This document shows, in pieces, positions 1-8,794 of a stretch of DNA of 64,000 nucleotides. The DNA is from CAVTSA01 sp963790575 (GTDB lineage: Bacteria > Chloroflexota > Dormibacteria > Dormibacterales > Dormibacteraceae), in the NCBI GenBank assembly GCA_963790575.1, contig CAWBPD010000001.1:316591-380590 (forward strand), read 5' to 3'. Every line of letters starts with the position of its first letter. The stretch's first letter is position 1. The notes beneath the pieces were generated by a model that was not told the DNA's origin, did no database searches, and was given only the letters and a program-made list of their open reading frames with translations. The position numbers were made by a program, and so were the translations under genes.

Positions 1-57
1 CGTTTCGTGGGGACCCGGGGGACCCCGGGGGAGAGGCGCCGGGCCTAGGATGCGGCT

Positions 58-843
58 GTGGAGGTCGCTGGTGCGGTGGTGGTGGTCACCGGTGCCGGCA
101 GCGGGATCGGCCGCGCTCTGTGTGAGCGACTGGCGATCGCCGGCGCCGGGCACATCGTGGCCGCCGATCTGGACGCGGTGGCCGCCGAGGAGACCGCACA
201 CCTGATCGGCGGCCCGCAGATCTCAGCCCGCCACCTCGACGTACGCGACGAGGAGGAGGTGCGGACGGTGATCGAGGAGACCCACTCGCACCACGGCACC
301 GTCGACCTCTACTGCTCCAACGCGGGCATCATCACCCCCGGCGGCGTCGAGCTACCGGACCCGGTCTGGGAGCAGCACTGGCAGGTGCACGTCCTTGCCC
401 ACGTCTACGCCGCCCGCGCGCTGCTCCCCGCCTGGCTGGAGCGCGGACGCGGCTACCTGCTGGGCACCATCTCGGCGGCGGCCTTGCTGAACGAGATCGA
501 CTCGGTGCCCTACGCCGCCACCAAGAGCGCCGGGCTGTCAGTCCTGGAGTGGCTGTCGATCACGTATGGCGACCGTGGCATCCGCTGCTCGGCGCTCTGC
601 CCGCAGGGTGTGCGCACCGCCATGCTGAAGGACGACAACTTCCTCGCTGAGGGTGCGCTGACCGCGGAAGAGGTGGCCAAGGCGGCCCTGGCGGGAATCG
701 AGTCCGAGCGGTTTCTGGTCCTGCCCCATCCCGAGGTCCAGGAATACTTCCAACGACGCGCCGGCGACTACGATCGCTGGCTGCGCGGCATGCGCCGGCT
801 GCAAGCGCGGGTCGCGCAAAGCGCCACCAAGGAGACGAGTTGA
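58..843 (+). CDS. Short-chain dehydrogenase/reductase (SDR)
   Basis: A 261-residue classical SDR, predicted to be an NAD(P)-dependent oxidoreductase. The nucleotide-binding glycine motif TGAGSGIG is near residue 12, the NAG motif (SNAGI) near residue 86, and the active-site YAATK pair follows an upstream serine (GTISAAA). The start is GTG at 58; an ATG at 50 is in another frame. Its stop codon overlaps the ATG of the next gene, so it is the first visible gene of an aromatic-catabolism operon that may begin upstream of the window. The substrate cannot be read from the sequence; context suggests an alcohol or ketone intermediate of aromatic breakdown. Confidence 0.85.
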   Translation: MEVAGAVVVVTGAGSGIGRALCERLAIAGAGHIVAADLDAVAAEETAHLIGGPQISARHLDVRDEEEVRTVIEETHSHHGTVDLYCSNAGIITPGGVELPDPVWEQHWQVHVLAHVYAARALLPAWLERGRGYLLGTISAAALLNEIDSVPYAATKSAGLSVLEWLSITYGDRGIRCSALCPQGVRTAMLKDDNFLAEGALTAEEVAKAALAGIESERFLVLPHPEVQEYFQRRAGDYDRWLRGMRRLQARVAQSATKETS

Positions 844-1757
844 TGCCCGATCGAAAGATCCCGCGAGGTTCCATCGTCCCTCTGGTCACGCCGTTTGCGG
901 CGGACGGAGCCCTCGACGAGCCGGCCCTCCGCCGCCTGGTCGACTTCCAGGTCGCGAACGGCAGCCACGGCGTCTCCGTCACCGGCACCACCGGCGAGCC
1001 CTCAGCCCTCACCCTTGACGAGCGCGAGCGGCTGATCGCGTTGGGCGCCGAACAGGTGGCGGGACGCATCGTCTTCGCCCCCGGCACCGGCACCAACAAC
1101 ATCGACGAGACCCTTCGCCTCACACGCTTCGCCGAGCGCCAGGGCGTCGACGCGGCGCTCGTCATCGTCCCCTACTACAACCGCCCCTCCCAGGAAGGCC
1201 TCTACCGCCACTTCGCGACCGTGCTGGAGGCGACCGACCTGCCGATCCTGGTCTACAACATCCCCGGTCGCACCGCCACCAACATGCTGCCCGAGACGCT
1301 GGCGCGCCTCCACCGCGACTACCCGCACCTGGTCGGGGTCAAGGAGTCGAACAAGGACTTCGAGCAGCCGAGCCGGATTCTCAACCAGTGCGGGCGCGAC
1401 TTCCTGGTCCTCTCCGGGATCGAGCTGCTCTGCTACCCGATGCTGGCGATCGGCGGCGCCGGACACGTCTCCGCCACCGGCAACCTGCTCCCACGCGAGG
1501 TGGCAGCGATCTACGACCTGGTCCAGCAAGGCCGCCACTCAGACGCCCTCGACCTCCACTACCGGCTGCTGCCGCTCAACGAGGCGATCTTCTTCGAGAC
1601 CAACCCGATCCCGCTCAAGTGGATGCTGGCCGAACTGGGCCTGATCCAGCCGGTCTGGCGGCTGCCGCTCTGTGAACCGGGGCCGGCGACGCAGGAGAAG
1701 CTGCGCCAGGTGATGGCCCGGTACGACCTGCCGCGCGCGGTGGGGGCCGGGCGGTGA
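843..1757 (+). CDS. DapA-family class I aldolase/lyase
   Basis: A 304-residue member of the dihydrodipicolinate synthase / N-acetylneuraminate lyase family. The GTTGEPSALT phosphate-loop motif, the catalytic tyrosine in LVYNIPGRTATN and the Schiff-base lysine in LVGVKES are all present. ATG 843 overlaps the SDR stop, and a TTG lies directly before it. The family catalyses pyruvate-dependent aldol addition or cleavage. In this operon a housekeeping lysine-biosynthesis role is unlikely; by position it could replace HpaI as the aldolase that releases pyruvate at the end of homoprotocatechuate degradation. That substrate assignment is inference. It overlaps the following FAH gene by 4 nt. Confidence 0.85.
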   Translation: MPDRKIPRGSIVPLVTPFAADGALDEPALRRLVDFQVANGSHGVSVTGTTGEPSALTLDERERLIALGAEQVAGRIVFAPGTGTNNIDETLRLTRFAERQGVDAALVIVPYYNRPSQEGLYRHFATVLEATDLPILVYNIPGRTATNMLPETLARLHRDYPHLVGVKESNKDFEQPSRILNQCGRDFLVLSGIELLCYPMLAIGGAGHVSATGNLLPREVAAIYDLVQQGRHSDALDLHYRLLPLNEAIFFETNPIPLKWMLAELGLIQPVWRLPLCEPGPATQEKLRQVMARYDLPRAVGAGR

Positions 1758-2506
1758 AGCGCGCCCGCTTCGTGGCCGGCGGCCGGCTGGAGACCGCGAC
1801 CCTCAGCGAGCCGGGACTCCTGCGCACCGGCGCCGGGCGCGCGTTCAGCGAGGACGAGGTCACCTTCCTGCCTCCGACCCAACCGACCAAGGTGGTGGCC
1901 CTGGCCCTCAACTACGCCTCCCACGCCGCCGAGCTGGAACTGGCGGAGCCGGAGGAGCCGGCCCTCTTCTTCAAGTCTCCCAACACATGGGTCGGGCACC
2001 GCGGCGCCGTCATCCATCCCGATGGGATCCAGTACATGCACTACGAGGTGGAGCTGGCGGTCGCCATCGGCGAGCAGTGCCGGCGGGTGCCGGCCGAGCA
2101 CGCGCTGGAGCGGGTGGGCGGCTACACGATCGCCAACGATCTGGTGATCCGCGACTTCGTGACCAACACCTTCCGCCCGCCGCTGCGAGGCAAGTGCTGG
2201 GACACCTTCTGTCCGCTCGGGCCGTATCTGGTGAGCGAGGAGATCGAGGACCCGCAGGCTCTGGGCCTGCGCGCCTACGTCAACGGTGAGCTGCGGCAGG
2301 AGGGGTCGACCCGCGACATGGTGCGCTCGGTCGCGGAGCTGATCGAGTACGTCTCCTTCTTCATGACGCTGGAGCCGGGGGACCTGATCTTGACCGGCAC
2401 CCCGAGAGGCGTCTCCCACATCCATCCCGGCGACCAGATGCGCATGGAGGTGGAGGGGCTGGGGGCACTCGAGAACACCGTGATCCCGGAGGGCGTGGCG
2501 CGATGA
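1754..2506 (+). CDS. FAH-family hydrolase, HpaG-like isomerase/decarboxylase
   Basis: A 250-residue fumarylacetoacetate-hydrolase fold protein with a single FAH domain. The metal-binding acidic residues are visible in YEVELAVAIG and the following IANDLVIRDF, and the family glycine/threonine motif LILTGTPRGV is near residue 213. In the 4-hydroxyphenylacetate/homoprotocatechuate pathway, members of this family isomerise and decarboxylate 5-carboxymethyl-2-hydroxymuconate derivatives. HpaG of enterobacteria is a two-domain fusion, so this single-domain protein would do one of the two jobs or work as a homomer. It overlaps both neighbours by 4 nt, which supports translational coupling. Confidence 0.85.
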   Translation: MKRARFVAGGRLETATLSEPGLLRTGAGRAFSEDEVTFLPPTQPTKVVALALNYASHAAELELAEPEEPALFFKSPNTWVGHRGAVIHPDGIQYMHYEVELAVAIGEQCRRVPAEHALERVGGYTIANDLVIRDFVTNTFRPPLRGKCWDTFCPLGPYLVSEEIEDPQALGLRAYVNGELRQEGSTRDMVRSVAELIEYVSFFMTLEPGDLILTGTPRGVSHIHPGDQMRMEVEGLGALENTVIPEGVAR

Positions 2507-4026
2507 GCCGAACGCAGGCGCCGAGCGCGACCGCGGCCAAGGAGTCGGCGCGGTCGCGCGTGCGCCCGGTCCAGCACCTGATCGACGGCCGTTTCGTCGC
2601 CGCCGCCGAAGGTGGGACGTTCGAGACGCTGGACCCGACCACCAATCAGCCGATCACGACCGTCGCCGACGGGGACGAGGAGGACGTCGACCGGGCCGTC
2701 CACGCCGCCCGTCGCGCCTTCGACGAGGGGCCGTGGCCGCGGCTGGGCGCCGGCCCACGCGCCAAGCTTCTGCGCCGCATCGCGGAGCTGATCGAGGCCG
2801 CCGACCAGGAGATCGCCGAGGTGGAGACCCTGGACACCGGGCTCCCCATCACGCAGGCGCGGGGCCAGGCGCAGCGGGCGGCGCAGAACTTCCGCTTCTT
2901 CGCGGCCCAGATCGAGGTGATGGCGGGCGAGTCCTTCACCACGCCTCAGTTCCTCAACTACGCGATCCGCAGGCCGGCCGGCGTCGCGGGCCTGATCACG
3001 CCCTGGAACACCCCCTTCATGCTCGAGACCTGGAAAGTGGCGCCCTGCCTGGCCGCCGGCGACACCTTAGTGCTGAAGCCGGCGGAGTGGTCGCCGCTCT
3101 CCGCCGATGTGCTCGCGCACGCCCTGCAGGAGGCCGGCTTACCCGACGGCGTCGCCAACGTGGTCCACGGCTTCGGCGAGACGGCGGGTGCCCCCCTGGT
3201 CGCGCATCCCGGGGTGCAGCTGATCTCCTTCACCGGGGAGACCACTACCGGGAGCGCGATCATCGCCAACGGCGCCGCCACCCTCAAGCGCTACTCGATG
3301 GAGCTGGGCGGTAAGTCGCCCGTGGTCGTCTTCGCCGACTGTGACCTCGACCGCGCGGTGGACGCGGCCGTGTTCGGGGTGTTCTCGCTCAACGGCGAGC
3401 GCTGCACCGCGGGCACCCGGCTGCTGGTCGAGCGCCCCATCTACGACGAGTTCGTGGGCCGGGTCGCCGAGCGGGCACGGAAGGTCCGGGTGGGGGACCC
3501 CTTCGAAGCGCCCACCGAGCTCGGCCCGCTGATCCATCCCGAGCACCACGCGCGGGTGTCGCGCTACCTGGAGATCGGCAAGGGCGAGGGGCGCCTGATG
3601 GCGGGGGGCGGGCGGCCCCCAGGGCTCGACCAGGGGAACTACGTGGCGGCGACCGTGTTCAGTGACGTCCCCTCCTCAGCGCGCGTCTTCCAGGAGGAGA
3701 TCTTCGGGCCGGTGGTGGTCGCGACGCCGTTCGATGGCGAGGAGGAGGCCCTGCGCCTGGCCAACGACGTGCGCTACGGCCTCGCCGCCTACGTATGGAC
3801 GCGCGATGCGCAGCGCGGCCAGCGGGTGGCGCAGGGGATCGAGAGTGGGATGGTGTGGCTCAATTCCCAGAACGTCCGCGACCTGCGCACCCCCTTCGGC
3901 GGCAGCAAGGCCTCCGGCATCGGCCGCGAGGGCGGGGAGCACAGCTTCGAGTTCTACTGCGAGCAGCAGACGGTCCACGTGGCGCTCGGCGACGTCCCGG
4001 TGCCGCGCTTTGGGGCCGGCGACTGA
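2503..4026 (+). CDS. hpaE: Aldehyde dehydrogenase, HpaE-like
   Basis: A 507-residue NAD(P)-dependent aldehyde dehydrogenase. The cofactor region PWNTPFMLETWK, the catalytic glutamate motif MELGGKSP and the nucleophilic cysteine in NGERCTAGTRL are intact. Length and order (FAH protein before, extradiol dioxygenase after) fit 5-carboxymethyl-2-hydroxymuconate semialdehyde dehydrogenase, which oxidises the ring-cleavage product of 3,4-dihydroxyphenylacetate. The family is promiscuous, so the substrate is inferred from context. The start overlaps the preceding stop by 4 nt, and its stop shares one base with the dioxygenase ATG. Confidence 0.85.
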   Translation: MSRTQAPSATAAKESARSRVRPVQHLIDGRFVAAAEGGTFETLDPTTNQPITTVADGDEEDVDRAVHAARRAFDEGPWPRLGAGPRAKLLRRIAELIEAADQEIAEVETLDTGLPITQARGQAQRAAQNFRFFAAQIEVMAGESFTTPQFLNYAIRRPAGVAGLITPWNTPFMLETWKVAPCLAAGDTLVLKPAEWSPLSADVLAHALQEAGLPDGVANVVHGFGETAGAPLVAHPGVQLISFTGETTTGSAIIANGAATLKRYSMELGGKSPVVVFADCDLDRAVDAAVFGVFSLNGERCTAGTRLLVERPIYDEFVGRVAERARKVRVGDPFEAPTELGPLIHPEHHARVSRYLEIGKGEGRLMAGGGRPPGLDQGNYVAATVFSDVPSSARVFQEEIFGPVVVATPFDGEEEALRLANDVRYGLAAYVWTRDAQRGQRVAQGIESGMVWLNSQNVRDLRTPFGGSKASGIGREGGEHSFEFYCEQQTVHVALGDVPVPRFGAGD

Positions 4027-5066
4027 TGGCGCACCCGGGCGACCGGCAGCCAATGGCGGGCGGCCGGGTGGTGGCGCCGTTCGACACCGTCCGCGCCGCG
4101 CACGCCGAGCTGGTGGTGACCGACGTCGGCCGCTCCCGGGAGTTCTACGTCGACCGTCTGGGCTTCGTCGTCACCGAGGAGACGCCGGATGCCCTGTTCC
4201 TGCGCGGGTACGAAGACCGCCACCACCACTGCCTGGTCGTGCGCCGCGGTCCGCGCCCGCTGGTGGACCACCTGGCGTTCCTGGTCGCCTCCGACGAGGA
4301 CGTCGATCGGGCGGCCCGCTTCTACACCAGCCTTGGGTGTCCCGTCCGCCACCTGGGGCCGGGGGAGGAGCGCGGGCAGGGGAGGGCGCTGCGCGTCCAG
4401 GACCCGCTCGGGTTCCCGTTCGAGTACTACGCGAACATGGAGCGCGTCGACCGCCTGACGCAGCGCTACGACCTCCAGCGGGGCGGCCGGATCCAGCGCC
4501 TCGACCACCTGAATCTGCATGTCCCCGACGTGCAGGCCGGGTTCGACCACTACTTCGGTGACCTCGGCTTTCGCTGCTCCGAGTACATCGAGGGGGACCC
4601 GCCCGGTGACACCACGCTCTACGCGGCCTGGCTCTACCGCAAACCGACGGTGCACGACCTCGCGCTGACCGCCGGAGCCGGACCCCGACTGCACCACGTC
4701 GCCTTCTGGACACCGGACTCGATGGCGATCACCCAGCTCTGCGACCAGCTGGGCGGCGCGCACGTCCACCACCTGATCGAGCGCGGGCCTGGCCGGCACG
4801 GTGTGAGCAACGCGTTTTACCTCTACCTGCGCGACCCCGACGGACACCGGATCGAGCTCTACTCGGCCGACTACTGGACTGGTGATCCCGACTTCGTGCC
4901 CATCCGGTGGAGCGTGAACGATGACCAGAGGCGCAGCTTCTGGGGGCACGAGGTGCCCGAGCGCTGGTACCGGGAGTCGTCGCTGGTAGCGGACCTGGAC
5001 GGACACCCGGTCCCCGTCGCCGAGCCGCCGGTCCGGGAGCGGTCGGTCGAGATCCTGCCGTCGTAG
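4026..5066 (+). CDS. hpaD: Homoprotocatechuate 2,3-dioxygenase (extradiol, VOC fold)
   Basis: A 346-residue extradiol dioxygenase with two paired VOC modules, the length of the Brevibacterium/Arthrobacter 3,4-dihydroxyphenylacetate 2,3-dioxygenases. Metal ligands by family position are His in RLDHLNLHV (about residue 161), His in LHHVAFW (about 224) and Glu in GHRIELYSADYW (about 277). The C-terminal lid segment with RWSVNDDQRRSFWGHEVPERW is characteristic of this subfamily. It should open the catechol ring beside the acetate side chain, giving 5-carboxymethyl-2-hydroxymuconate semialdehyde for the upstream dehydrogenase. ATG 4026 was chosen because it couples to the preceding stop and leaves the usual short N-terminus. 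Confidence 0.88.
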   Translation: MAHPGDRQPMAGGRVVAPFDTVRAAHAELVVTDVGRSREFYVDRLGFVVTEETPDALFLRGYEDRHHHCLVVRRGPRPLVDHLAFLVASDEDVDRAARFYTSLGCPVRHLGPGEERGQGRALRVQDPLGFPFEYYANMERVDRLTQRYDLQRGGRIQRLDHLNLHVPDVQAGFDHYFGDLGFRCSEYIEGDPPGDTTLYAAWLYRKPTVHDLALTAGAGPRLHHVAFWTPDSMAITQLCDQLGGAHVHHLIERGPGRHGVSNAFYLYLRDPDGHRIELYSADYWTGDPDFVPIRWSVNDDQRRSFWGHEVPERWYRESSLVADLDGHPVPVAEPPVRERSVEILPS

Positions 5067-5099
5067 AGGCGGGGACAGAATTCCAGAGGGAGGTGCACG

Positions 5100-6747
5100 G
5101 TGCAGATCACCGGCGGTCAGGCAATGGCGCGGCAATTGGTCGCGGAAGGGGTCGAGGTCATCTTCGGGCTCCCCGGCGTGCAGCTGGACTGGGGAGTCGA
5201 TGGACTGGCCCGGGATGGGGACTCCATTCGTTTCATCACCACCCGGCACGAGCAGGCGACCACCTACATGGCGGACGGCTATTCACGCGCGTCGGGGAAG
5301 GTCGGGGTGGCGATGGTGGTCCCCGGGCCCGGGGTGCTGAACTCGCTGGCCGGACTCGCCACCGCCTACGCCTGCAACTCGCGAGTGCTGCTGATCGCGG
5401 GACAGGTGGCCAGCCGCCTCATCGGGCAGGGCCGCGGGGTCCTTCACGAGATCCCTGACCAGACCGCGATCCTGCGCACGCTGACCAAGTGGACGGGGCG
5501 CGCGGAGACGCCGGCAGAGGTGCCGGGATTGCTTCGGGAGGCGTTCCGGCAGCTCGGGACCGGACGCCCGAGACCGGTCGCGGTGGAGCTGCCGCCTGAC
5601 GTCCTCCAGCGCGTGGGGGAGTGTGAAGTGGTGCCGCCGGCCACGCCGGAGCCGCCGCTCGCCCCCGACCCGGTGCTGGTCGAGGAGGCGGCCAGGCTGC
5701 TGGCGGCCGCGCAGCTTCCCGGTCATCGCGGTGGGAGGCGGGGTCATCGTCTCCGGCGCCACCCAGGCGGTGCTCTCCCTCGCCGAGCTGCTGGGGGCCC
5801 CGGTCCTTCGCAGCTCCTTCGGCCACTCCGCGGCGCCCGACGCGCATCCGCTGGTGGCGCCGACGCAGCAGACGCCGCGGGTCCTGGAGCGGGCGGACGT
5901 CGTGTTCGCGATCGGGACGCGCTTTGTCAACCGCCGCGGAACCCCGATGCCGGTGCCCGAGGGGACAAAACAGATCGCTCTCAACATCGACGACGGCGAC
6001 ACCATCGGCGCGCGCACCTACGATGTGGCTCTGATCGGAGACGCCGAGCTGGGGACCCGCCAGGTGGAGGAGGCGGTGCGTCGGCTGGGACCCCGCGGCA
6101 CGGGCGGCGCCGGACGGCAGCTGGTGGCCGAGACCAAGGCGGCGGCGGCCGACGACCTGGAGGCGCTGGAGCCACAGATGTCATGGGTGAGCGCGGTGCG
6201 AGCCGGGCTGGCGGATACCGGCGTGGTCGTCAACGACCTGACCCAGGTCGGGTTCGTCGCCGAGCTCGGCTTCGAGGTGCGGGACCGGTTCTCGTTCGTC
6301 ACCGCCGGCTACCAGGGCACGCTCGGCTTCGGGTTTCCGACCGCGCTCGGCTTCAAGGTGGGCGCGCCGGACCGGGATGTCTGTGTGCTGGCGGGGGACG
6401 GCGGCTTCGGCTACGCGCTGCAGGAGCTCTCGACGGCGCGCGCGAACCACATCGGGGTGACGGTGCTGCTCTTCGTCGACGGCTGGTGGGGCAACGTGCG
6501 GCGCACGCAGAAGGAGGACTTCGGGGGACGCTACCTGGGCACGACACTGGTGAACCCGGATTTCGTGGATCTGGCCCAGTCGTTCGGCGTCCGGGCCTGG
6601 GCCGTCGGCGACCCGGACCGGCTGTCGCGGCTCCTGCGCGAGCGGCGGGGCGCGACGGAGCCGGCGCTGATCGTGGTCCCGCAGGGCGAGGTCCCGTCCC
6701 CCTGGGATCAGATCCTCTGGACGTCCGCCACCCCCGCCACGCGCTGA
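5100..6747 (+). pseudogene. Thiamine-diphosphate enzyme, acetolactate-synthase-like, frameshifted
   Basis: Two frames together make one TPP-dependent enzyme of about 550 residues. Frame one (from GTG 5100) has the N-terminal Pyr domain with the catalytic glutamate in RHEQATTYMADGYSRASG and runs to about 5716. The sequence then continues one frame over as FPVIAVGGGVIVSGA, the central FAD/regulatory-like domain. The C-terminal PP domain has GDGGFGYALQELSTA followed by FVDGWWGN, the Mg/TPP-binding motif, ending at 6747. The break lies in a GC-rich stretch near 5710-5725, so it may be a sequencing error or a recent mutation. It follows hpaD by 33 nt in the same direction. The reaction (decarboxylase, carboligase or lyase) is not determinable here. 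Confidence 0.8.
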
Positions 6748-6759
6748 CCCCCCGTTCCC

Positions 6760-6783
6760 GAGTGCCGGCATTCAGGGTCTCCA
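6760..6783. repeat. 24-bp direct repeat, copy 1 (left of group II intron)
   Basis: This 24-bp sequence starts GAGTGCCGGCATTC and ends GGTCTCCA. It recurs with one substitution at 8725-8748 and 18389-18412. The first two copies bracket the group II intron; the last two mark the left ends of the two tandem 9.66-kb units. Confidence 0.85.
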
Positions 6784-6840
6784 ATGGCCCGCAAAACGCC
6801 GCCGAGTAGCCGGGGGGAGTTTCACCCCCCGGCCCTCACA

Positions 6841-6874
6841 GAACCGGACGTGAGCCTCTCGACTCATCCGGCTC
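6841..6874 (-). ncRNA. Group II intron domain V
   Basis: The sense (minus) strand forms the catalytic 34-nt hairpin. It starts GAGCCGGATGAG and ends CTCACGTCCGGTTC, with a four-base terminal loop and the internal bulge typical of bacterial domain V. It lies just downstream of the reverse transcriptase ORF, which is the normal position, and the domain VI hairpin follows at 6806-6840. Confidence 0.85.
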
Positions 6875-6887
6875 GTGCCACCCAACC

Positions 6888-8306
6888 TCACGGCTGCGAT
6901 CCCAAACGCCAATGGAGGAACAGCCCGGGCGAACCCCGGGCCACCCGGCGCAGGAAGCGGTAGGCCGCTGCCCACCCTTCACGCAGCCGCTTGTACTTGC
7001 GTCTCACCCAACCCGCGAGGTGCTGGTTGAGGGTCCAGAGCAGGGTATGCATAGCCGACCTGGTGTACGCGCCGTAATAGTTGAGCCAGCCTCGTACCCG
7101 GGGGTTCACCCACCGGGCCAGATGGGACAGGCTCGTGCTGGTCCACCGCGAGAGCCGCCAACTACGGACTTCGCCTCGGAGTCGCTTCATCACCTTCGGG
7201 CTGACGGCGGGGTTGAACCCGTCGAAGAACGTGCCCTTCCTGGTCCGGACTCGACGCACTCGGAACTCGTAGGACAGGAACTCGAACTTCGTGCACGGGT
7301 GCTCCTCGGTCCGATTTCCATCCTTGCAGTACACGATCCGCGTCTTCTCCCGGTTCAGCTCCAGGCCGCACTCCTCCAGCCGTCGGTCAATCCGCTCCTT
7401 GACGTATTCCGCTTGCGTTTGGCTGACGCAGTGCACCACGACGTCATCCGCGTACCTCTCGAACCCGATGGCCGGGAACGTCCGCGCCATCCAGGCATCG
7501 AAGCAGTAGTGCATGAACAGGTTGGCCAGCAGCGGCGAGATGGCTGACCCCTGCGGGCTTCCCCGATCTCGCGCTGCCAGGCTGCCGTCCCCACGTTGCA
7601 ACGGCGCTTTCAGCCACCGTTCCACGTAGAGGAGAAGCCATTTCAGGTGGGTGTGCTTGTCCACCGCCTTCAAGATCAGGTGGTGGGGGATGGTGTCGAA
7701 GAACGCTTTGATGTCCAGGTCGATGACCCAGTCCGTCTTCCAGCACCGCTCCCGGCAGCGCCCCACGGCCTGCTTCGCAGATCGCCCTGGCCGGTACCCG
7801 TAGGAGTCGGGGTGGAAGATTGGCTCCACCTCCGGCTCCAGGTACATGCAGGCCACGGTTTGGGCTATCCGGTCGGCCACCGTGGGCACTCCCAGCACCC
7901 GCATGCCACCGTTCGCTTTCGGTATCTCTACCGCCCGCACCGGCGGCGGAAAGTAGCTCCCCGAGGACATCCGGTTCCAGAGCTTGTAGAGGTTCCCCTT
8001 GAGGTCCCTTTCGAACTCGGCCAGCGATTCCCCGTCGACGCCTGGGGCCCCTTTGTTGGCACGTACGTGCCGGTATGCATCCATCACGATCCTTTTCGAG
8101 ATCGCAAACGGTTTCGGCTTGACCGTCGGCTCCTCCTGCTCCGGCAGTTGCCCGTCCACCAAGCCCGGGTGACCCGCCCCCTTTGCTCCACCCGAGTTAC
8201 CAGGCTTCTCAGCTCCTATGGGACGGTCCGACACTGCGCGCCGCCTCGGTACTCTCCCCCTTGCGGATTGGCCGCTTGTGGGTTCTCCCTCTCGCGGGTT
8301 AGCCAT
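6888..8306 (-). CDS. ltrA: Group II intron reverse transcriptase/maturase
   Basis: A 472-residue intron-encoded protein. The order is an N-terminal extension rich in Gly/Arg/Pro (about 1-65), RT domains with PKANGGMRVLGVPTVADRI, DIKAFFDTI and the polymerase motif RYADDVVVHC, then a maturase/X domain near WVNPRVRGWLNYYG. There is no C-terminal HNH endonuclease. RT motifs are intact and no frameshift is visible, so the intron may still be mobile. The start at 8306 is the first in-frame ATG; a shorter protein starting near MDAYRHVRANKGAPGVDG cannot be excluded. Confidence 0.93.
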   Translation of the reverse strand: MANPREGEPTSGQSARGRVPRRRAVSDRPIGAEKPGNSGGAKGAGHPGLVDGQLPEQEEPTVKPKPFAISKRIVMDAYRHVRANKGAPGVDGESLAEFERDLKGNLYKLWNRMSSGSYFPPPVRAVEIPKANGGMRVLGVPTVADRIAQTVACMYLEPEVEPIFHPDSYGYRPGRSAKQAVGRCRERCWKTDWVIDLDIKAFFDTIPHHLILKAVDKHTHLKWLLLYVERWLKAPLQRGDGSLAARDRGSPQGSAISPLLANLFMHYCFDAWMARTFPAIGFERYADDVVVHCVSQTQAEYVKERIDRRLEECGLELNREKTRIVYCKDGNRTEEHPCTKFEFLSYEFRVRRVRTRKGTFFDGFNPAVSPKVMKRLRGEVRSWRLSRWTSTSLSHLARWVNPRVRGWLNYYGAYTRSAMHTLLWTLNQHLAGWVRRKYKRLREGWAAAYRFLRRVARGSPGLFLHWRLGSQP

Positions 8307-8724
8307 CGACTTCGACCGCGACGACCACTCCCGCCCTATCGGTGCGCAGCTTCACGCGTTCCACGTTGGCGCCTGAACCGGGCTCGCGCCGCCTGTACGC
8401 CGGATGCCGCCTGGGCAGCACGACAGGTCTCCCCCAGGCTCGTCCCGAGGCCACTCGCATCCTCGGTTTCGACATCGGTAATGCCTCTCGACGCGTCATC
8501 GGACGGTTCACTTTCGTTCGCCTTCCCGGTTCACACCTGACACCCTCTTCCGGGCGCCTTTTCCGCAACGCTCACCACCCCGGCCGTTGTGCCGGCGCAG
8601 CTTGCGGTGGTTTGGAGCCTCCCCCTGCATGGGCGGCTCCGGGGGGCCTACCCCCATCGCCAACGCAGCACCCTCTCGGGTCGTCCTCCTACATCAGATC
8701 AACCTCCGAGGTTCGCGTCGCAAC

Positions 8725-8748
8725 GAGTGCCGGCATTCGGGGTCTCCA
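8725..8748. repeat. 24-bp direct repeat, copy 2
   Basis: This copy lies between the 5' end of the group II intron and the first aldo/keto reductase gene. It differs from the 6760 copy by one base and is identical to the 18389 copy. Confidence 0.85.
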
Positions 8749-8794
8749 CGGCCAGCATTCGGGCTTCGGAGTCGTGTCCCTATAGGATCGCGGG

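Larger units (their letters stand above)
6806..8724 (-). mobile_element. Group II intron with LtrA-type reverse transcriptase
   Basis: A minus-strand group II intron of about 1.9 kb. It has a reverse transcriptase ORF, a 34-nt domain V directly 3' of that ORF, and a GC-rich domain VI hairpin ending CCGGCTAC near 6806. About 400 nt of structured leader (8307-8724) lie 5' of the ORF and contain the domain I-like motif CGAACGAAAGTGAACCG. The 5' boundary is placed at about 8724, where the sense strand reads GTTGCGAC after the exon-side repeat; both ends are estimates to within about 25 nt. The ORF lacks an HNH endonuclease, as is usual for introns that home by a replication-dependent route. Confidence 0.85.

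Noticed and set aside
6888..8306. Reverse transcriptase as part of a retron or DRT defence system
   Set aside because: The maturase X domain and the domain V/VI RNA directly downstream identify an ordinary group II intron.
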